This document shows positions 34,338 through 41,812 of a DNA stretch of 64,000 nucleotides, piece after piece. Numbering within the stretch: the first letter of the stretch is position 1; every line of letters begins with the position of its first letter. The stretch is from Gemmobacter sp. GTDB taxonomy: Bacteria > Pseudomonadota > Alphaproteobacteria > Rhodobacterales > Rhodobacteraceae. The notes under the pieces are model-generated. The model saw only the letters and a list, made by a program, of their open reading frames with translations, did no database searches and was not told the origin of the DNA. The position numbers and the translations under genes were made by a program. The stretch is from the NCBI RefSeq assembly GCF_034676705.1, contig NZ_JAUCBS010000013.1:2212501-2276500 (forward strand). Reading direction: 5' to 3'.

Positions 34338-34697
34338 ATGAGCAACCTTTTCTGGCTGACCGACGCGCAGATAGCGCGGCTTCAACCCTTCTTCCCCAAG
34401 AGCCACGGCAAGCCGCGCGTCGATGGCCGGCGTGTGTTGAGCGGGATAATCTTCATCAATCGCAATGGCTTGCGGTGGCGCGATGCGCCAAGGGAGTATG
34501 GCCCGCCGAAGACCCTCTACAACCGCTGGAAGCGGTGGAGCGACAAGGGGGTGTTCGCCCGGATGATGGACGGGCTGGCTGCCGAAGCCGCCGTTCCGAA
34601 GACGGTGATGATCGACGCGACCTATCTCAAGGCGCACCGCACGGCGACCAGCCTGCGGTCGAAAAAGGGGGCCCCGGCGACCAGAGGGGTCGTCTGA
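34338..34697 (+). CDS. IS427-group transposase, N-terminal part
   Basis: 119 aa. DUF4096-type start (FWLTDAQIARLQPFFPKSHG), GLRWRDAPREYGPPKTLYNR and the first catalytic aspartate in VMIDATYLKAHRTA. The frame leaves the family sequence at an A5G5 run (SKKGAPATRG, about 34664-34673). A -1 shift there restores the expected continuation, as in most IS427 elements. Confidence 0.9.
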   Translation: MSNLFWLTDAQIARLQPFFPKSHGKPRVDGRRVLSGIIFINRNGLRWRDAPREYGPPKTLYNRWKRWSDKGVFARMMDGLAAEAAVPKTVMIDATYLKAHRTATSLRSKKGAPATRGVV

Positions 34698-34717
34698 TCG
34701 GCCGAACCAAGGGCGGC

Positions 34718-35107
34718 ATGAACACCAAGCTGCACGCCGTCGCCGACGCCGACGGTCGGCCGATCCGCTTCTTCATGACCGCAGGCCAGGTCAGCGACTA
34801 CACCGGTGCGGCGGCCCTGCTGGGCAGCCTGCCCAAGGCGGAGTGGTTGCTGGCCGACCGGGGCTATAACGCCGACTGGCGCAGGGAAGCGTTGAGAGAC
34901 AAAGGGATAAAGCCCTGCATCCCCGGCCGGAAGTCACGCGGCAAACCCGTCAAGCATGACAAGCGCCGCTACAAACGCCGTAACCGGATCGAGATCATGT
35001 TCGGGCGGCTCAAGGACTGGCGACGGGTCGCAACGCGATACGACCGGTGCCCGAAGGTCTTCCTATCCGCCATCGCCCTCGCCGCTACCGTCATGTTCTG
35101 GCTATGA
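34718..35107 (+). CDS. IS427-group transposase, C-terminal part
   Basis: 129 aa from an internal ATG (MNTKLHAVADADGRPIRFFM). It is normally made by frameshifting from the upstream ORF, since the frame opens further upstream with GRLIGRTKGG. The second Asp is in WLLADRGYNADW and the Glu in RRNRIEIMFGRLKDWRRVAT. It ends VFLSAIALAATVMFWL, typical for the group. Confidence 0.9.
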   Translation: MNTKLHAVADADGRPIRFFMTAGQVSDYTGAAALLGSLPKAEWLLADRGYNADWRREALRDKGIKPCIPGRKSRGKPVKHDKRRYKRRNRIEIMFGRLKDWRRVATRYDRCPKVFLSAIALAATVMFWL

Positions 35108-35286
35108 AGCGAGAACGAGTCCTGACCCTACGAAAGTTAGAAGGCATTGGGCCGGTAGGCTTGTCAAGCACCCTGCCGCCCGCCCAGCCGGGCGCAGCGC
35201 GGCTTGTCACCCGCGCCAATGCAAAGGGGGCGAGAAACCCCGCCCCCCGGCTGTAGCGGCCCCTGCGCCGCGCTATGCGTGCGTCT

Positions 35287-35613
35287 CTACTCGGCAGCTA
35301 TGGGCAGCGGCGCGTTGCCCTGCGCCTTCACCCGCAGCCACGGCATCAGTATCAGTCGGCGTTGGCGCTTGCGCCCGACCGTGATGCTTCGCACCTGCAC
35401 CTCGCCCCACAGGCCGCTGGCCCGTGTGTCGCGGACAATCTGGGTGAAGCTGGGCGCGTGGTCATAGGCGAACTGTCGGTCCACCCCCTCGCAGGTGGCC
35501 GTGACCAGCCAGTGCAGGTTGGGGCAGGCGTTTATGGCCTCGACCCTCCCATGGGCAGCGCGGGCGGCAAAGTGAAGGTCGGCGGTGTGGAATATGTGCG
35601 AAGCGTCGTTCAT
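35287..35613 (-). CDS. hypothetical island protein (108 aa)
   Basis: Not recognised. ATG 35613 is chosen because GAAGGGGG lies 5 bp upstream; the longer in-frame extension is basic and unlike a protein. Sequence MNDASHIFHTADLHFAARAA, with paired cysteines (NACPNLHWLVTATCEG) and a basic C-terminal third (ITVGRKRQRRLILMPWLRVK). No motif or membrane helix is seen. It is oriented away from the plus-strand gene set that starts at 36207, like the next small gene. Confidence 0.55.
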   Translation of the reverse strand: MNDASHIFHTADLHFAARAAHGRVEAINACPNLHWLVTATCEGVDRQFAYDHAPSFTQIVRDTRASGLWGEVQVRSITVGRKRQRRLILMPWLRVKAQGNAPLPIAAE

Positions 35614-35764
35614 GTGTTCCCCCTTCGATTGTGAACGACACCCCAAGCACGACACGTCTCGGGGGCAGGTCCAGCGAAATGTGTTCTCTTTGTGTTCTTT
35701 TGGCGTGCGGCCATGAAAAAGGGCGAGCCGCTGGCCCGCCCTGCGCGTGGTTATGCTGGACCTG

Positions 35765-35995
35765 TCAGCCCCGGTCTTCGTATTCGCGCACCTCGACCGA
35801 CCCGGCGGGCGCTTGCGCAATCAGCGCATCCAACTCCGCCTGCGTCACTCCTTCATAGGGTGCGCTGGAGGTGCCACCGTGACCATAGGCAACCCATACG
35901 GCATAGCTGACCGACCCGTCCTCGTTCTCCTCGCGGGTCGCCAGCAACTTCGTGCGCACCTCGTCCAGCATCTCGTTCACCAGCGCCATGTCCAT
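35765..35995 (-). CDS. small hypothetical protein (76 aa)
   Basis: MDMALVNEMLDEVRTKLLAT... ending AGSVEVREYEDRG. ATG 35995 has AAGGTGA 7 bp upstream, which decides it over an in-frame start at 36058. It is acidic overall, with an N-terminal helix and a central beta-like stretch (SVSYAVWVAYGHGG). No family recognised. It is the first minus-strand gene left of the palindrome at 36103-36136 and divergent from the 36207 gene, so that palindrome could control both. Confidence 0.5.
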   Translation of the reverse strand: MDMALVNEMLDEVRTKLLATREENEDGSVSYAVWVAYGHGGTSSAPYEGVTQAELDALIAQAPAGSVEVREYEDRG

Positions 35996-36102
35996 CTCGT
36001 TCACCTTTTGTCCAAGCCCCACATGCAACGCATAGGACGCTTCGGAACGATGGCGCAAGGACGACCGTTTTATGCTTAGTCTGCCCGTCGCAGCTTTGCG
36101 AT

Positions 36103-36136
36103 GTGACGTATGTTATTGAAAAATAACATACGTCAC
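36103..36136. promoter_or_regulatory. perfect 15-bp inverted repeat, GAAA loop, in divergent promoter region
   Basis: GTGACGTATGTTATT (36103-36117) and AATAACATACGTCAC (36122-36136), perfectly complementary around GAAA. It is AT-rich compared with its surroundings and lies 107 bp upstream of the minus-strand start and 70 bp upstream of the plus-strand start. It is most easily read as an operator for a dimeric repressor of both divergent units. An RNA hairpin with a GNRA tetraloop is also possible. No regulator gene is adjacent. Confidence 0.65.
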
Positions 36137-36206
36137 TAGTTGAACTAGCGCGACCTGTCCTACCCTTACCGCAAGCGTAAGTATCAAGCCTGCAAATGAG
36201 GGTGAA

Positions 36207-36956
36207 ATGGCAGTCGATCTGGAAGTTGACGTGGACACGCGGGTCAGTCCCAGTCTTCATCCGCAAGTCGTGGCGTCTATGAACGACTACGATGACGATA
36301 CGAAGGGGGTGCTTGGGCAGGTCGTGACCGCCTTCGACACCGCGTATCAGGGCATCCGCAAGGTGCATGATGCCCGCGCTGCGGCGGCGCAAGACCCGAC
36401 GATGACCGAGCAGGCGCAGCTTGTGCGCACGCAGGACATGGCGGACCGGATGTTCAAGCAGGCCGCCGGGGCGCTCGACAAGGCGCACGCGAACCTGAAA
36501 GCGAATATCGCTCTGATGGAGACGCAGCTTTCCGCGCCCGTGTCCACCGAGGCGGCGGGCACCTATGGCAAGGAAATTCGGGCGCATGTGAGGGGCCTTG
36601 CTGATCGTCAGGGCGCCAGCACCTTGGACAAGCGACCGGGACAGACTGCCTTGGGCTTCGTGCGGCAGGCCATTGAAGGCGGTGACCACATGACGGCCGC
36701 GGCGGTTCTCGGCGCGCCTGCCTACCTGAGTGGCATCACGCCCGACATGCAGCGCACGCTGACGCGGATGTATCGGGAGAAGCACAGCCCGGTTGAGGCC
36801 AAGCGCCTGCGGGCGATGCAGGCGGCGCTGGACATGATTCACCAGCGCGGCCCGATGCTGTTCACCGAGCTTGAGAAGGCGGTCGGCGCACCGCCCCACA
36901 AGGTCCAAGCGCTGCGTGCCGCCAAGGCCAAGGCTGACAAAGCGTTCAGCCTGTAA
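36207..36956 (+). CDS. hypothetical phage-like protein (249 aa)
   Basis: Not recognised. A long helical protein: acidic start (MAVDLEVDVDTRVSPSLHPQ), an alanine-rich heptad-like centre (VHDARAAAAQDPTMTEQAQL, LDKAHANLKANIALMETQLS) likely to form a coiled coil, and a basic, helical C-terminus (KVQALRAAKAKADKAFSL). Start ATG 36207 behind GAGGGTG. First of seven tightly packed plus-strand genes; the gap to the next is 11 bp. Context suggests a phage or satellite structural or accessory protein. Confidence 0.6.
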   Translation: MAVDLEVDVDTRVSPSLHPQVVASMNDYDDDTKGVLGQVVTAFDTAYQGIRKVHDARAAAAQDPTMTEQAQLVRTQDMADRMFKQAAGALDKAHANLKANIALMETQLSAPVSTEAAGTYGKEIRAHVRGLADRQGASTLDKRPGQTALGFVRQAIEGGDHMTAAAVLGAPAYLSGITPDMQRTLTRMYREKHSPVEAKRLRAMQAALDMIHQRGPMLFTELEKAVGAPPHKVQALRAAKAKADKAFSL

Positions 36957-36967
36957 GGGTCGGCAAC

Positions 36968-37486
36968 ATGAGCCAACATAACGCCGTGCAACCTCCCGGC
37001 CAACCTGAATGGATGCAGGGATTTGTCCCGCAGAAGGGGAAGGTCGAAAACGATCAGCCGCCGCGTCCGCGTGGCAACCCGGCATGGGTGAAGGGAGGCC
37101 CTTCTCCCAACCCGCACGGACGCATTGTCAACCTCGGTGGTCCGCGCATCGCAACCGCGAAGCTGCTTCAGGAAAACGTGCAGGGCATTCTTGAGAAGCA
37201 GATCGCGAAGGCGCTTGAGGGTGACACCTCTGCCGCCCAACTCGTGCTTTCGCGGGTGCTGGCCCCTCTGCGCGTCACTGGTGAACGGGTGCAGTTCCCC
37301 TTCGACCCGGAAGCGTCGATCCCGAAGCAGATCGAGCAGGTGCTGGCCGCTGTGGCGGCGGGCGAGGTGCCCCCGGATGTGGGGCAGCAGATCATCGCGG
37401 CCATCGGAACCCTCAGCCAGGCCCGTGTGGTCGAGGATTTGGCTGACAAGGTGGCAGCGCTGACAGCAAAGGACATCACCCCGTGA
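36968..37486 (+). CDS. DUF5681-like / small-terminase-like protein
   Basis: 172 aa. The stretch RGNPAWVKGGPSPNPHGR (around residues 36-53) resembles the KGxSGNPxGRP motif at the N-terminus of DUF5681 and related phage small-terminase-associated proteins. A helical body follows (TAKLLQENVQGILEKQIAKA, then SIPKQIEQVLAAVAAGEVPP). The resemblance is to a short motif, so the assignment is tentative. ATG 36968 is preceded by AAGGGTCGGCAAC. The end overlaps the next gene by 4 bp. Confidence 0.5.
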   Translation: MSQHNAVQPPGQPEWMQGFVPQKGKVENDQPPRPRGNPAWVKGGPSPNPHGRIVNLGGPRIATAKLLQENVQGILEKQIAKALEGDTSAAQLVLSRVLAPLRVTGERVQFPFDPEASIPKQIEQVLAAVAAGEVPPDVGQQIIAAIGTLSQARVVEDLADKVAALTAKDITP

Positions 37487-37893
37487 ATGGCCGACTTTCT
37501 GAATATGACCTCTGGGGTCCGGGCGACAACCATGTGGTCACGTTGCCCCCAAGCCCTGACGACGTGTTTGCAGTGACCACAGTGGGCGGGAAGCTGGTGC
37601 TGATGCACCCGATCGACCAATACGACAAGGCGGTCAGCATCGTGCAGAGCTTCTGCCGCCGCTGGCGGGGAGATCAGCCTGTCACGATCAAGGTGTTCAG
37701 CCTGACCCTGCAAGAGGCACAGGCGATGGGCTATCTGCCCGCCAACCTGTCGCAGAAACAGACACCCGCGCAACGGGCCGAGGCCCGGCAGTTCGCGGTC
37801 ACGAACCTCTGGCGGATTGTCCGCGACAGCAACGAACCCAAGCCTCGCGCCGAGGCGCTGGACCTGTTGCGCAGCATGGGAGAGATACAGTGA
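37483..37893 (+). CDS. hypothetical protein (136 aa) in the overlapping gene set
   Basis: Starts at GTG 37483, overlapping the preceding stop as GTGA, so it is translationally coupled. Soluble, mixed alpha/beta: DDVFAVTTVGGKLVLMHPID, SIVQSFCRRWRGDQPVTIKV and a helical C-terminus (EARQFAVTNLWRIVRDSNEP). No family recognised. The next gene begins inside its stop (GTGA at 37890). The unbroken coupling with neighbours indicates one transcript. Confidence 0.55.
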   Translation: MNGRLSEYDLWGPGDNHVVTLPPSPDDVFAVTTVGGKLVLMHPIDQYDKAVSIVQSFCRRWRGDQPVTIKVFSLTLQEAQAMGYLPANLSQKQTPAQRAEARQFAVTNLWRIVRDSNEPKPRAEALDLLRSMGEIQ

Positions 37894-38156
37894 CGCATCC
37901 TGACAAATGGCTGAATGTCCGTCCCGCTGCACCGCCGGTGACCAGCGCCGAAGCCAAGCCCGCCGAGCCGGTGAAGGCCGGTCCTGACCCCGACCACGGC
38001 GTGACGCGGGCTGATCTGGACGCGCTGGCGCAGCGCCATGTTGAGCGGGTGCAGGATGAGCAGATGCGCGGCGAGTTGGCGGTCGCGCACCTCCTCGGAC
38101 AAGCCCCGTCGCTGGTCGCGGCGATGCAGAAGCTGAAGGACGAGGGGCGGGCATGA
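37890..38156 (+). CDS. small hypothetical protein (88 aa)
   Basis: GTG 37890 start overlapping the previous stop by 4 bp. The N-terminal third is proline- and alanine-rich and probably unstructured (RPAAPPVTSAEAKPAEPVKA). The remainder is one helical domain (DLDALAQRHVERVQDEQMRG). It ends overlapping the ATGA of the next gene. Not recognised. Confidence 0.5.
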   Translation: MTHPDKWLNVRPAAPPVTSAEAKPAEPVKAGPDPDHGVTRADLDALAQRHVERVQDEQMRGELAVAHLLGQAPSLVAAMQKLKDEGRA

Positions 38157-38314
38157 CCACAGTTCCGGGCCAGCCCGGCCCACAGCGCTCCACCCGCGCC
38201 ACGGCGGCGAAGGTGCGGCGCATCACGGCGGTGCTGGAGAGTCGGCTTGCCGGCCCGTCCACCGCCGTCCGCATCGTGCGCACCCTTAGTCGCCTGAAAC
38301 GGAAGAACGGCTGA
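38153..38314 (+). CDS. very small basic protein (53 aa)
   Basis: MTTVPGQPGPQRSTRATAAK followed by VRRITAVLESRLAGPSTAVR and a KRKNG ending. It is strongly basic (about 13 Lys+Arg) and could bind nucleic acid. ATG 38153 overlaps the preceding stop by 4 bp, and its TGA overlaps the next ATG by one base, which supports translation despite the size. Confidence 0.5.
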   Translation: MTTVPGQPGPQRSTRATAAKVRRITAVLESRLAGPSTAVRIVRTLSRLKRKNG

Positions 38315-38535
38315 TGGCAAATGCTCGCGCGCTCCTGCGCCGTGTCCAGAAAGTGGAACAGGCTCGGTTGCCGCGACCTCGGCTGTCACCCCTCGTCACC
38401 GCCTACGGCAGCTTTACCGCGTTCGAGGCAGAGTGCATGGCCAAGATTGCGGCGAACAAGCTGGACCGGGATTTCGAGGGGGTTCTGGCCGCCTTTCGCC
38501 GGTGGGAGGCTGACGCGCTGTGGCGGTTCCAATGA
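38314..38535 (+). CDS. small phage-type protein (73 aa)
   Basis: MANARALLRRVQKVEQARLP begins with a short coiled coil, then LSPLVTAYGSFTAFEAECMA and a helix ending RRWEADALWRFQ. Small proteins with a RRVxxLE start and a YGSFxAF segment occur beside terminase genes in alphaproteobacterial prophages; this resemblance is from memory and not verified. Coupled to both neighbours (TGATG upstream, ATGA downstream). Confidence 0.5.
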   Translation: MANARALLRRVQKVEQARLPRPRLSPLVTAYGSFTAFEAECMAKIAANKLDRDFEGVLAAFRRWEADALWRFQ

Positions 38536-38996
38536 CCGAGACCCCTGCATGGCTGGCTGCATGGAGGGGCGCGAACCCCGAGCGTGCTGCCGAGGCCGAC
38601 GAGCGGGGACGTGCTGAGGCGCAGGCGCTCGCGGAAGCCCGCGCCGCAGCAGCGGCCAGAGCGGAGGCGCGGCAGGCTGAGGCGCAGGCAAGGGCCAGTG
38701 CTGCGGCAGGGGCGGCGGCGCGGCAGCCCCGCAAGCCATCGCTCCCGCGCCGATACAAGCACCCGAAGCCAGCGGTCCCCTACGCCCAGCACATGACCGG
38801 GTTTCAGGAACCCGAGCAGTGGCCGTGGGATGGGTGCCAGCGCCGGGAGCCGGTGCTGGACCATGACTTTAGGCCACCCCGTGTGGTCAGGGTTGTCGGT
38901 TGGCACCTCTGCCTTCGGTGCGGCGCACCGTTCTTCAGTTCGGACGTAAAGGGGATTCGCATGTGCCCCTCGTGTAAGGGCCGCGTAAGTGACTAG
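38532..38996 (+). CDS. alanine-rich protein with C-terminal zinc ribbon (154 aa)
   Basis: ATG 38532 overlaps the previous stop by 4 bp. Residues 18-65 are a long, highly charged Ala/Glu/Arg helix (EADERGRAEAQALAEARAAA), then a basic linker. The C-terminus HLCLRCGAPFF...MCPSCKGRVSD is a CxxC-x15-CxxC zinc ribbon (from about residue 127), suggesting nucleic-acid or protein binding. Last gene of the set. The usual next phage gene (a large terminase) is absent. Confidence 0.6.
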   Translation: MTETPAWLAAWRGANPERAAEADERGRAEAQALAEARAAAAARAEARQAEAQARASAAAGAAARQPRKPSLPRRYKHPKPAVPYAQHMTGFQEPEQWPWDGCQRREPVLDHDFRPPRVVRVVGWHLCLRCGAPFFSSDVKGIRMCPSCKGRVSD

Positions 38997-39291
38997 CCTT
39001 GCCGCGAGTGTGGCGCGGTGAGGTTCGCGGGCTTCAATGCCACCCGCGACGAGGCATAGCGGTGCGTCCCTCGTAAATCCAACGACCGCAGCGGCGAGGT
39101 TGACCACAATCTCCTTGGCCTGACGCCGTAGCGCCCTGCACCTCTCGGTGTGGGGCGCTTTGCCGATTCCTCAGTGACTTATGCGCTGCCGCTGGCGTAA
39201 GTGCGCTCTTACGCTCAACTTACGCAGCATTCATGAACTACCAGAGACCTCTTGCGGAGTTTCGGTAAGTAGCTGCTTTTATTGGGATTTT
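38997..39291. other. spacer between gene set and tRNA-Asn with GCGTAAGT repeats
   Basis: 295 bp without a gene. The octamer GCGTAAGT is found at 39195-39202 and inverted at 39218-39225, with a 7-bp inverted version (CTTACGC) at 39208-39214. Identical octamers stand at the end of the last gene (38983-38990) and before the first gene (36175-36182). The cluster next to a tRNA 3' end could be recombinase arm sites, iterons or an operator array. The remaining DNA is featureless. Confidence 0.5.
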
Positions 39292-39366
39292 TGGCTCCGG
39301 CGGTAGGGATCGAACCTACGACCAATTGATTAACAGTCAACTGCTCTACCGCTGAGCTACGCCGGA
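39292..39366 (-). tRNA. tRNA-Asn (GTT anticodon)
   Basis: Cloverleaf on the minus strand: acceptor TCCGGCG with CGCCGGA, D arm GCTC-AGCGGTA-GAGC, anticodon loop CTGTTAA with GTT, T arm GTAGG-TTCGATC-CCTAC, discriminator G and encoded CCA. Its 3' end points into the island, the usual polarity for integration at a tRNA gene. No duplicate of the 3' end was found at the other edge. Confidence 0.97.
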
Positions 39367-39443
39367 ACTGGGGGTCGTATAACAATGGTTTCGGGGGGCG
39401 TCCAGCGCCTTTTGGCAGTTTTTTCGCCCCCGCTGCGCTTTTT

Positions 39444-40346
39444 TCAGATGGCTTCCCAGCGGGCGCCAAGGCGGGCGGATTCGGTGGATCTTGCTTGGGA
39501 TCTGGCTTCCAGATCAAGCAGATGCGCAAAGACATTGCGGGTGGCGGCGGGCAGCAGGCCCGCGGGAACGTCGGTGTAGATGCGCGCGGCAAGTTCCGAG
39601 GCGGTGCCGCCGCCCTGCCCCAGCGCGGCCAGAATCTGGCTCTCGCGCCCGCGGCGGTGGCGGACCAGTTCCTCCAGGCGTGCGGGCCCGTCTGCCACCT
39701 CGGCGCCGTGGCCGGGATAGAGGCGGCGGGGCGCGGCGGCCATCAGGCGGTCGAGCGAATCCATATAGGCCGTCATGTCGCCATCGGGCGGCGAGACGAT
39801 GCTGGTGGACCAGCCCATCGCCTGATCGCCGGAAAACATCGCCTCTCCCCAGGACAGGCAGATGTGGTTGCCGAAATGGCCCGGCGTGTGAATCACCCCA
39901 AGGCTCCATCCGGTGCCGTGCAGCATCTCGCCATGGGCGACCGTCTCGTCGGGGCGGAAGTGGTGATCGGCGCCTTCGCCGCCCCCCAGATCCCCCAGCG
40001 CGGCAAAGGCCGGGTTCAGGCCGGCGCGGGCATCGCCAAAGGCCACCACCGGCGCCCCAACCCGTGCGGCCAGTCGGGCGGCCAGTTCGGAATGGTCGTG
40101 GTGGGCATGGGTGACCACGATCATCTCGACCTGTTCGCCGGGCGCCAGCGCGGCCAGCAGCGCCTCCAGATGCGCCTCGCTGTCGGGGCCGGGGTCGATC
40201 AGCGCAACGCGGCCTTCGCCCAGGATGTAGCTGTTGGTTCCCGGCCCGGTCAGGGGCGAGGGATTGGGGGCCAGAACGCGGCGCAGACCGGGTTCCAGCC
40301 ACACGGGCTTGCCTGCAAGCAGGCGCGACTCAGAAGTATCGGCCAT
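39444..40346 (-). CDS. MBL-fold metallo-hydrolase (LACTB2-like)
   Basis: 300 aa. A complete metallo-beta-lactamase hydrolase: VTHAHHDHSELAARLAARVG holds the HxHxDH metal motif, VIHTPGHFGNHICLSW and MFSGDQAM the next ligands, and RRLYPGHGAEV the last histidine. A C-terminal winged-helix-like domain (LAALGQGGGTASELAARIYT) is shared with LACTB2-type proteins, which include RNA-cleaving members. ATG 40346 follows AGGGGCCA, and the long upstream extension is rejected. Substrate uncertain. Confidence 0.87.
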   Translation of the reverse strand: MADTSESRLLAGKPVWLEPGLRRVLAPNPSPLTGPGTNSYILGEGRVALIDPGPDSEAHLEALLAALAPGEQVEMIVVTHAHHDHSELAARLAARVGAPVVAFGDARAGLNPAFAALGDLGGGEGADHHFRPDETVAHGEMLHGTGWSLGVIHTPGHFGNHICLSWGEAMFSGDQAMGWSTSIVSPPDGDMTAYMDSLDRLMAAAPRRLYPGHGAEVADGPARLEELVRHRRGRESQILAALGQGGGTASELAARIYTDVPAGLLPAATRNVFAHLLDLEARSQARSTESARLGARWEAI

Positions 40347-40383
40347 TGGCCCCTGTCGATTGCAGTTTCCAGAGCCTTCGACC

Positions 40384-40713
40384 TTAGCCGCATTGCCGTC
40401 CGGTTGCGAACTCTTTCGCCGCAGGGGCTGCCACCGGCACCACCGAAAGCTGGGCCCGGCGCTGCCCTGCCCGCGCATCGCTGCGCAGAAGATCGGGCAA
40501 CCCGGCCATCGAGGCGCCGACCACCGGCGTCAGGTCGCGACAGATTCGCATCCCGCCATCGTCGATCGCCTCGAACCGGACAAGATCGCCCACGGTCAGC
40601 CTGGCATCGCGCGGCATCGCATCGCGGCGCGCCAGCCCCAGGGGGCCATGGTCCGCACACCAGACGATCGCCCGGGACCGATCCTTGGCCACATATATCA
40701 CCACACCGTCCAT
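40384..40713 (-). CDS. hypothetical protein (109 aa)
   Basis: MDGVVIYVAKDRSRAIVWCA starts a small beta-barrel-like domain (DARLTVGDLVRFEAIDDGGM) with the rhythm of OB-fold or cold-shock-like proteins, though RNP motifs are not evident. The tail is alanine-rich. AAAGGAA precedes ATG 40713 by 6 bp, which supports expression. It lies 37 bp upstream of the MBL hydrolase gene on the same strand, so the two probably form an operon. A 12-bp palindrome upstream (40771-40782) may control it. Confidence 0.55.
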   Translation of the reverse strand: MDGVVIYVAKDRSRAIVWCADHGPLGLARRDAMPRDARLTVGDLVRFEAIDDGGMRICRDLTPVVGASMAGLPDLLRSDARAGQRRAQLSVVPVAAPAAKEFATGRQCG

Positions 40714-40770
40714 TGCCTGTTCCTTTCGTGTTCTGCGGCCGATCTGCGCCCGGACCGGGGACGGTGGCCT

Positions 40771-40782
40771 TGTTGATCAACA
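40771..40782. promoter_or_regulatory. TGTTGATCAACA palindrome
   Basis: A perfect 12-bp palindrome 57 bp upstream of the 109-aa gene start and 185 bp before the divergent HTH gene. A candidate operator for a dimeric regulator; no partner is identified and it could be chance. Confidence 0.35.
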
Positions 40783-40902
40783 GGATAGCGTGTGATGCAC
40801 CGGCGACCAGATCGGTTGATGTGTCATGCCCTGCGCGGAACCGCTGGCATTCGACGCTGTTATGTGACAGATCCCTGCGCAAGTGACAGGATCGGTGACG
40901 GG

Positions 40903-40922
40903 CTGACGCGAAACAGCGTCAG
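40903..40922. promoter_or_regulatory. inverted repeat CTGACGC-N6-GCGTCAG upstream of HTH gene
   Basis: Perfect 7-bp arms separated by GAAACA, 45 bp upstream of ATG 40968. Position and symmetry suit an operator for autoregulation by the HTH protein encoded next, which is inference only. Confidence 0.45.
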
Positions 40923-40967
40923 GTCAGCGTGTAGCCAAGTATCCAGTTTCAATTCAGGGTTGCGGAA

Positions 40968-41774
40968 ATGCCTCGCTCCATGACGCCTCAATCGCCAGCG
41001 GACGTGCGCGCGATCTTTGGCCACAACCTGCGGGCCCTGTGCGCCAGCGAATCATCCATTTCCGACCTGTGCCGGCGCATCGGCATCAACCGCACGCAGT
41101 TCAACCGCTACCTTTCGGGCGAGGCGTTTCCCCGGCCCGACATCCTGCAACGCATCTGCACCCATTTCGAGGTGGACGCCCGCATCCTGCTGGAACCGCT
41201 GGAAACCATCCGCGCCGACTGGCGCCTGCGGGCGGCGCTGCGGCTGCGCGACATTGCCATGCCGCCGCAGGCCCGGCCGTTCGACCACTACCTGATGCCC
41301 GACGGCATCTATCGGTTCTGGCGCAAGTCCTTTTCGCACCCCGGGAAATATGTCACCGGGCTGTGGCAGGTGCATACCGTCGACAGCGTCAAGATGCTGA
41401 AGTCCTTTGACATCTACCCCCAGCCCGTGCGGCGTGGCACGCGGCGGTTCGCGCGCAAGGTGCCCTATTGGGGCGTGTTCATGCAGCATTTCGACGGCGT
41501 GTCGCTGCTGTGCTCGACAGGGTCGGAAAACGTGCTGTCCTTTACCTTCTTCGAATACGGGCTGAACGGATCGACGCGCTATTACAATGGCGTGTCCATC
41601 CTGACCCGGCGGCAGATGCAGGGCACGGCGCGGTTGTCGAACATCGTGCTGGAACGGTTCACCGGCGATTGTGCCGATCTGATCCGGCTGGGCCGCCAGA
41701 TCGGCATCGGCGATGGCGCGCTGGTGCCCGAGGCGGCGCGCCGCGCGCTGGACCGGCTGCCCGACGAACTCTAG
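40968..41774 (+). CDS. helix-turn-helix transcriptional regulator
   Basis: 268 aa. An XRE-type helix-turn-helix lies in residues ~12-65 (IFGHNLRALCASESSISDLC, then RIGINRTQFNRYLSGEAFPR). It is followed by a ~200-residue domain of unknown function (DHYLMPDGIYRFWRKSFSHP, NVLSFTFFEYGLNGSTRYYN) that probably senses a ligand. The stop TAG at 41772-41774 uses the first base of the inserted IS element. The same TAG exists on the far side of the IS (42588-42590), so the insertion left the protein unchanged. Confidence 0.78.
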   Translation: MPRSMTPQSPADVRAIFGHNLRALCASESSISDLCRRIGINRTQFNRYLSGEAFPRPDILQRICTHFEVDARILLEPLETIRADWRLRAALRLRDIAMPPQARPFDHYLMPDGIYRFWRKSFSHPGKYVTGLWQVHTVDSVKMLKSFDIYPQPVRRGTRRFARKVPYWGVFMQHFDGVSLLCSTGSENVLSFTFFEYGLNGSTRYYNGVSILTRRQMQGTARLSNIVLERFTGDCADLIRLGRQIGIGDGALVPEAARRALDRLPDEL

Positions 41775-41812
41775 GGCGTGTGGGGATTCACAAACGGGGT
41801 CTGGTGTGATTC

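Larger units (their letters stand above)
34276..35128 (+). mobile_element. IS5-family IS427-group element, 853 bp
   Basis: Short inverted repeats GGTTCAGGAC (34276) and GTCCTGACCC (ends 35128), flanked by TA on both sides (34274-34275 and 35129-35130), the usual IS427 target. It contains two overlapping-frame ORFs. It sits between the acidic-protein gene and the compact gene set to the right. Confidence 0.85.

Noticed and set aside
26124..39366. Integrative conjugative element
   Set aside because: No relaxase, type IV secretion gene, integrase or origin of transfer was seen, so the region is called an island only.
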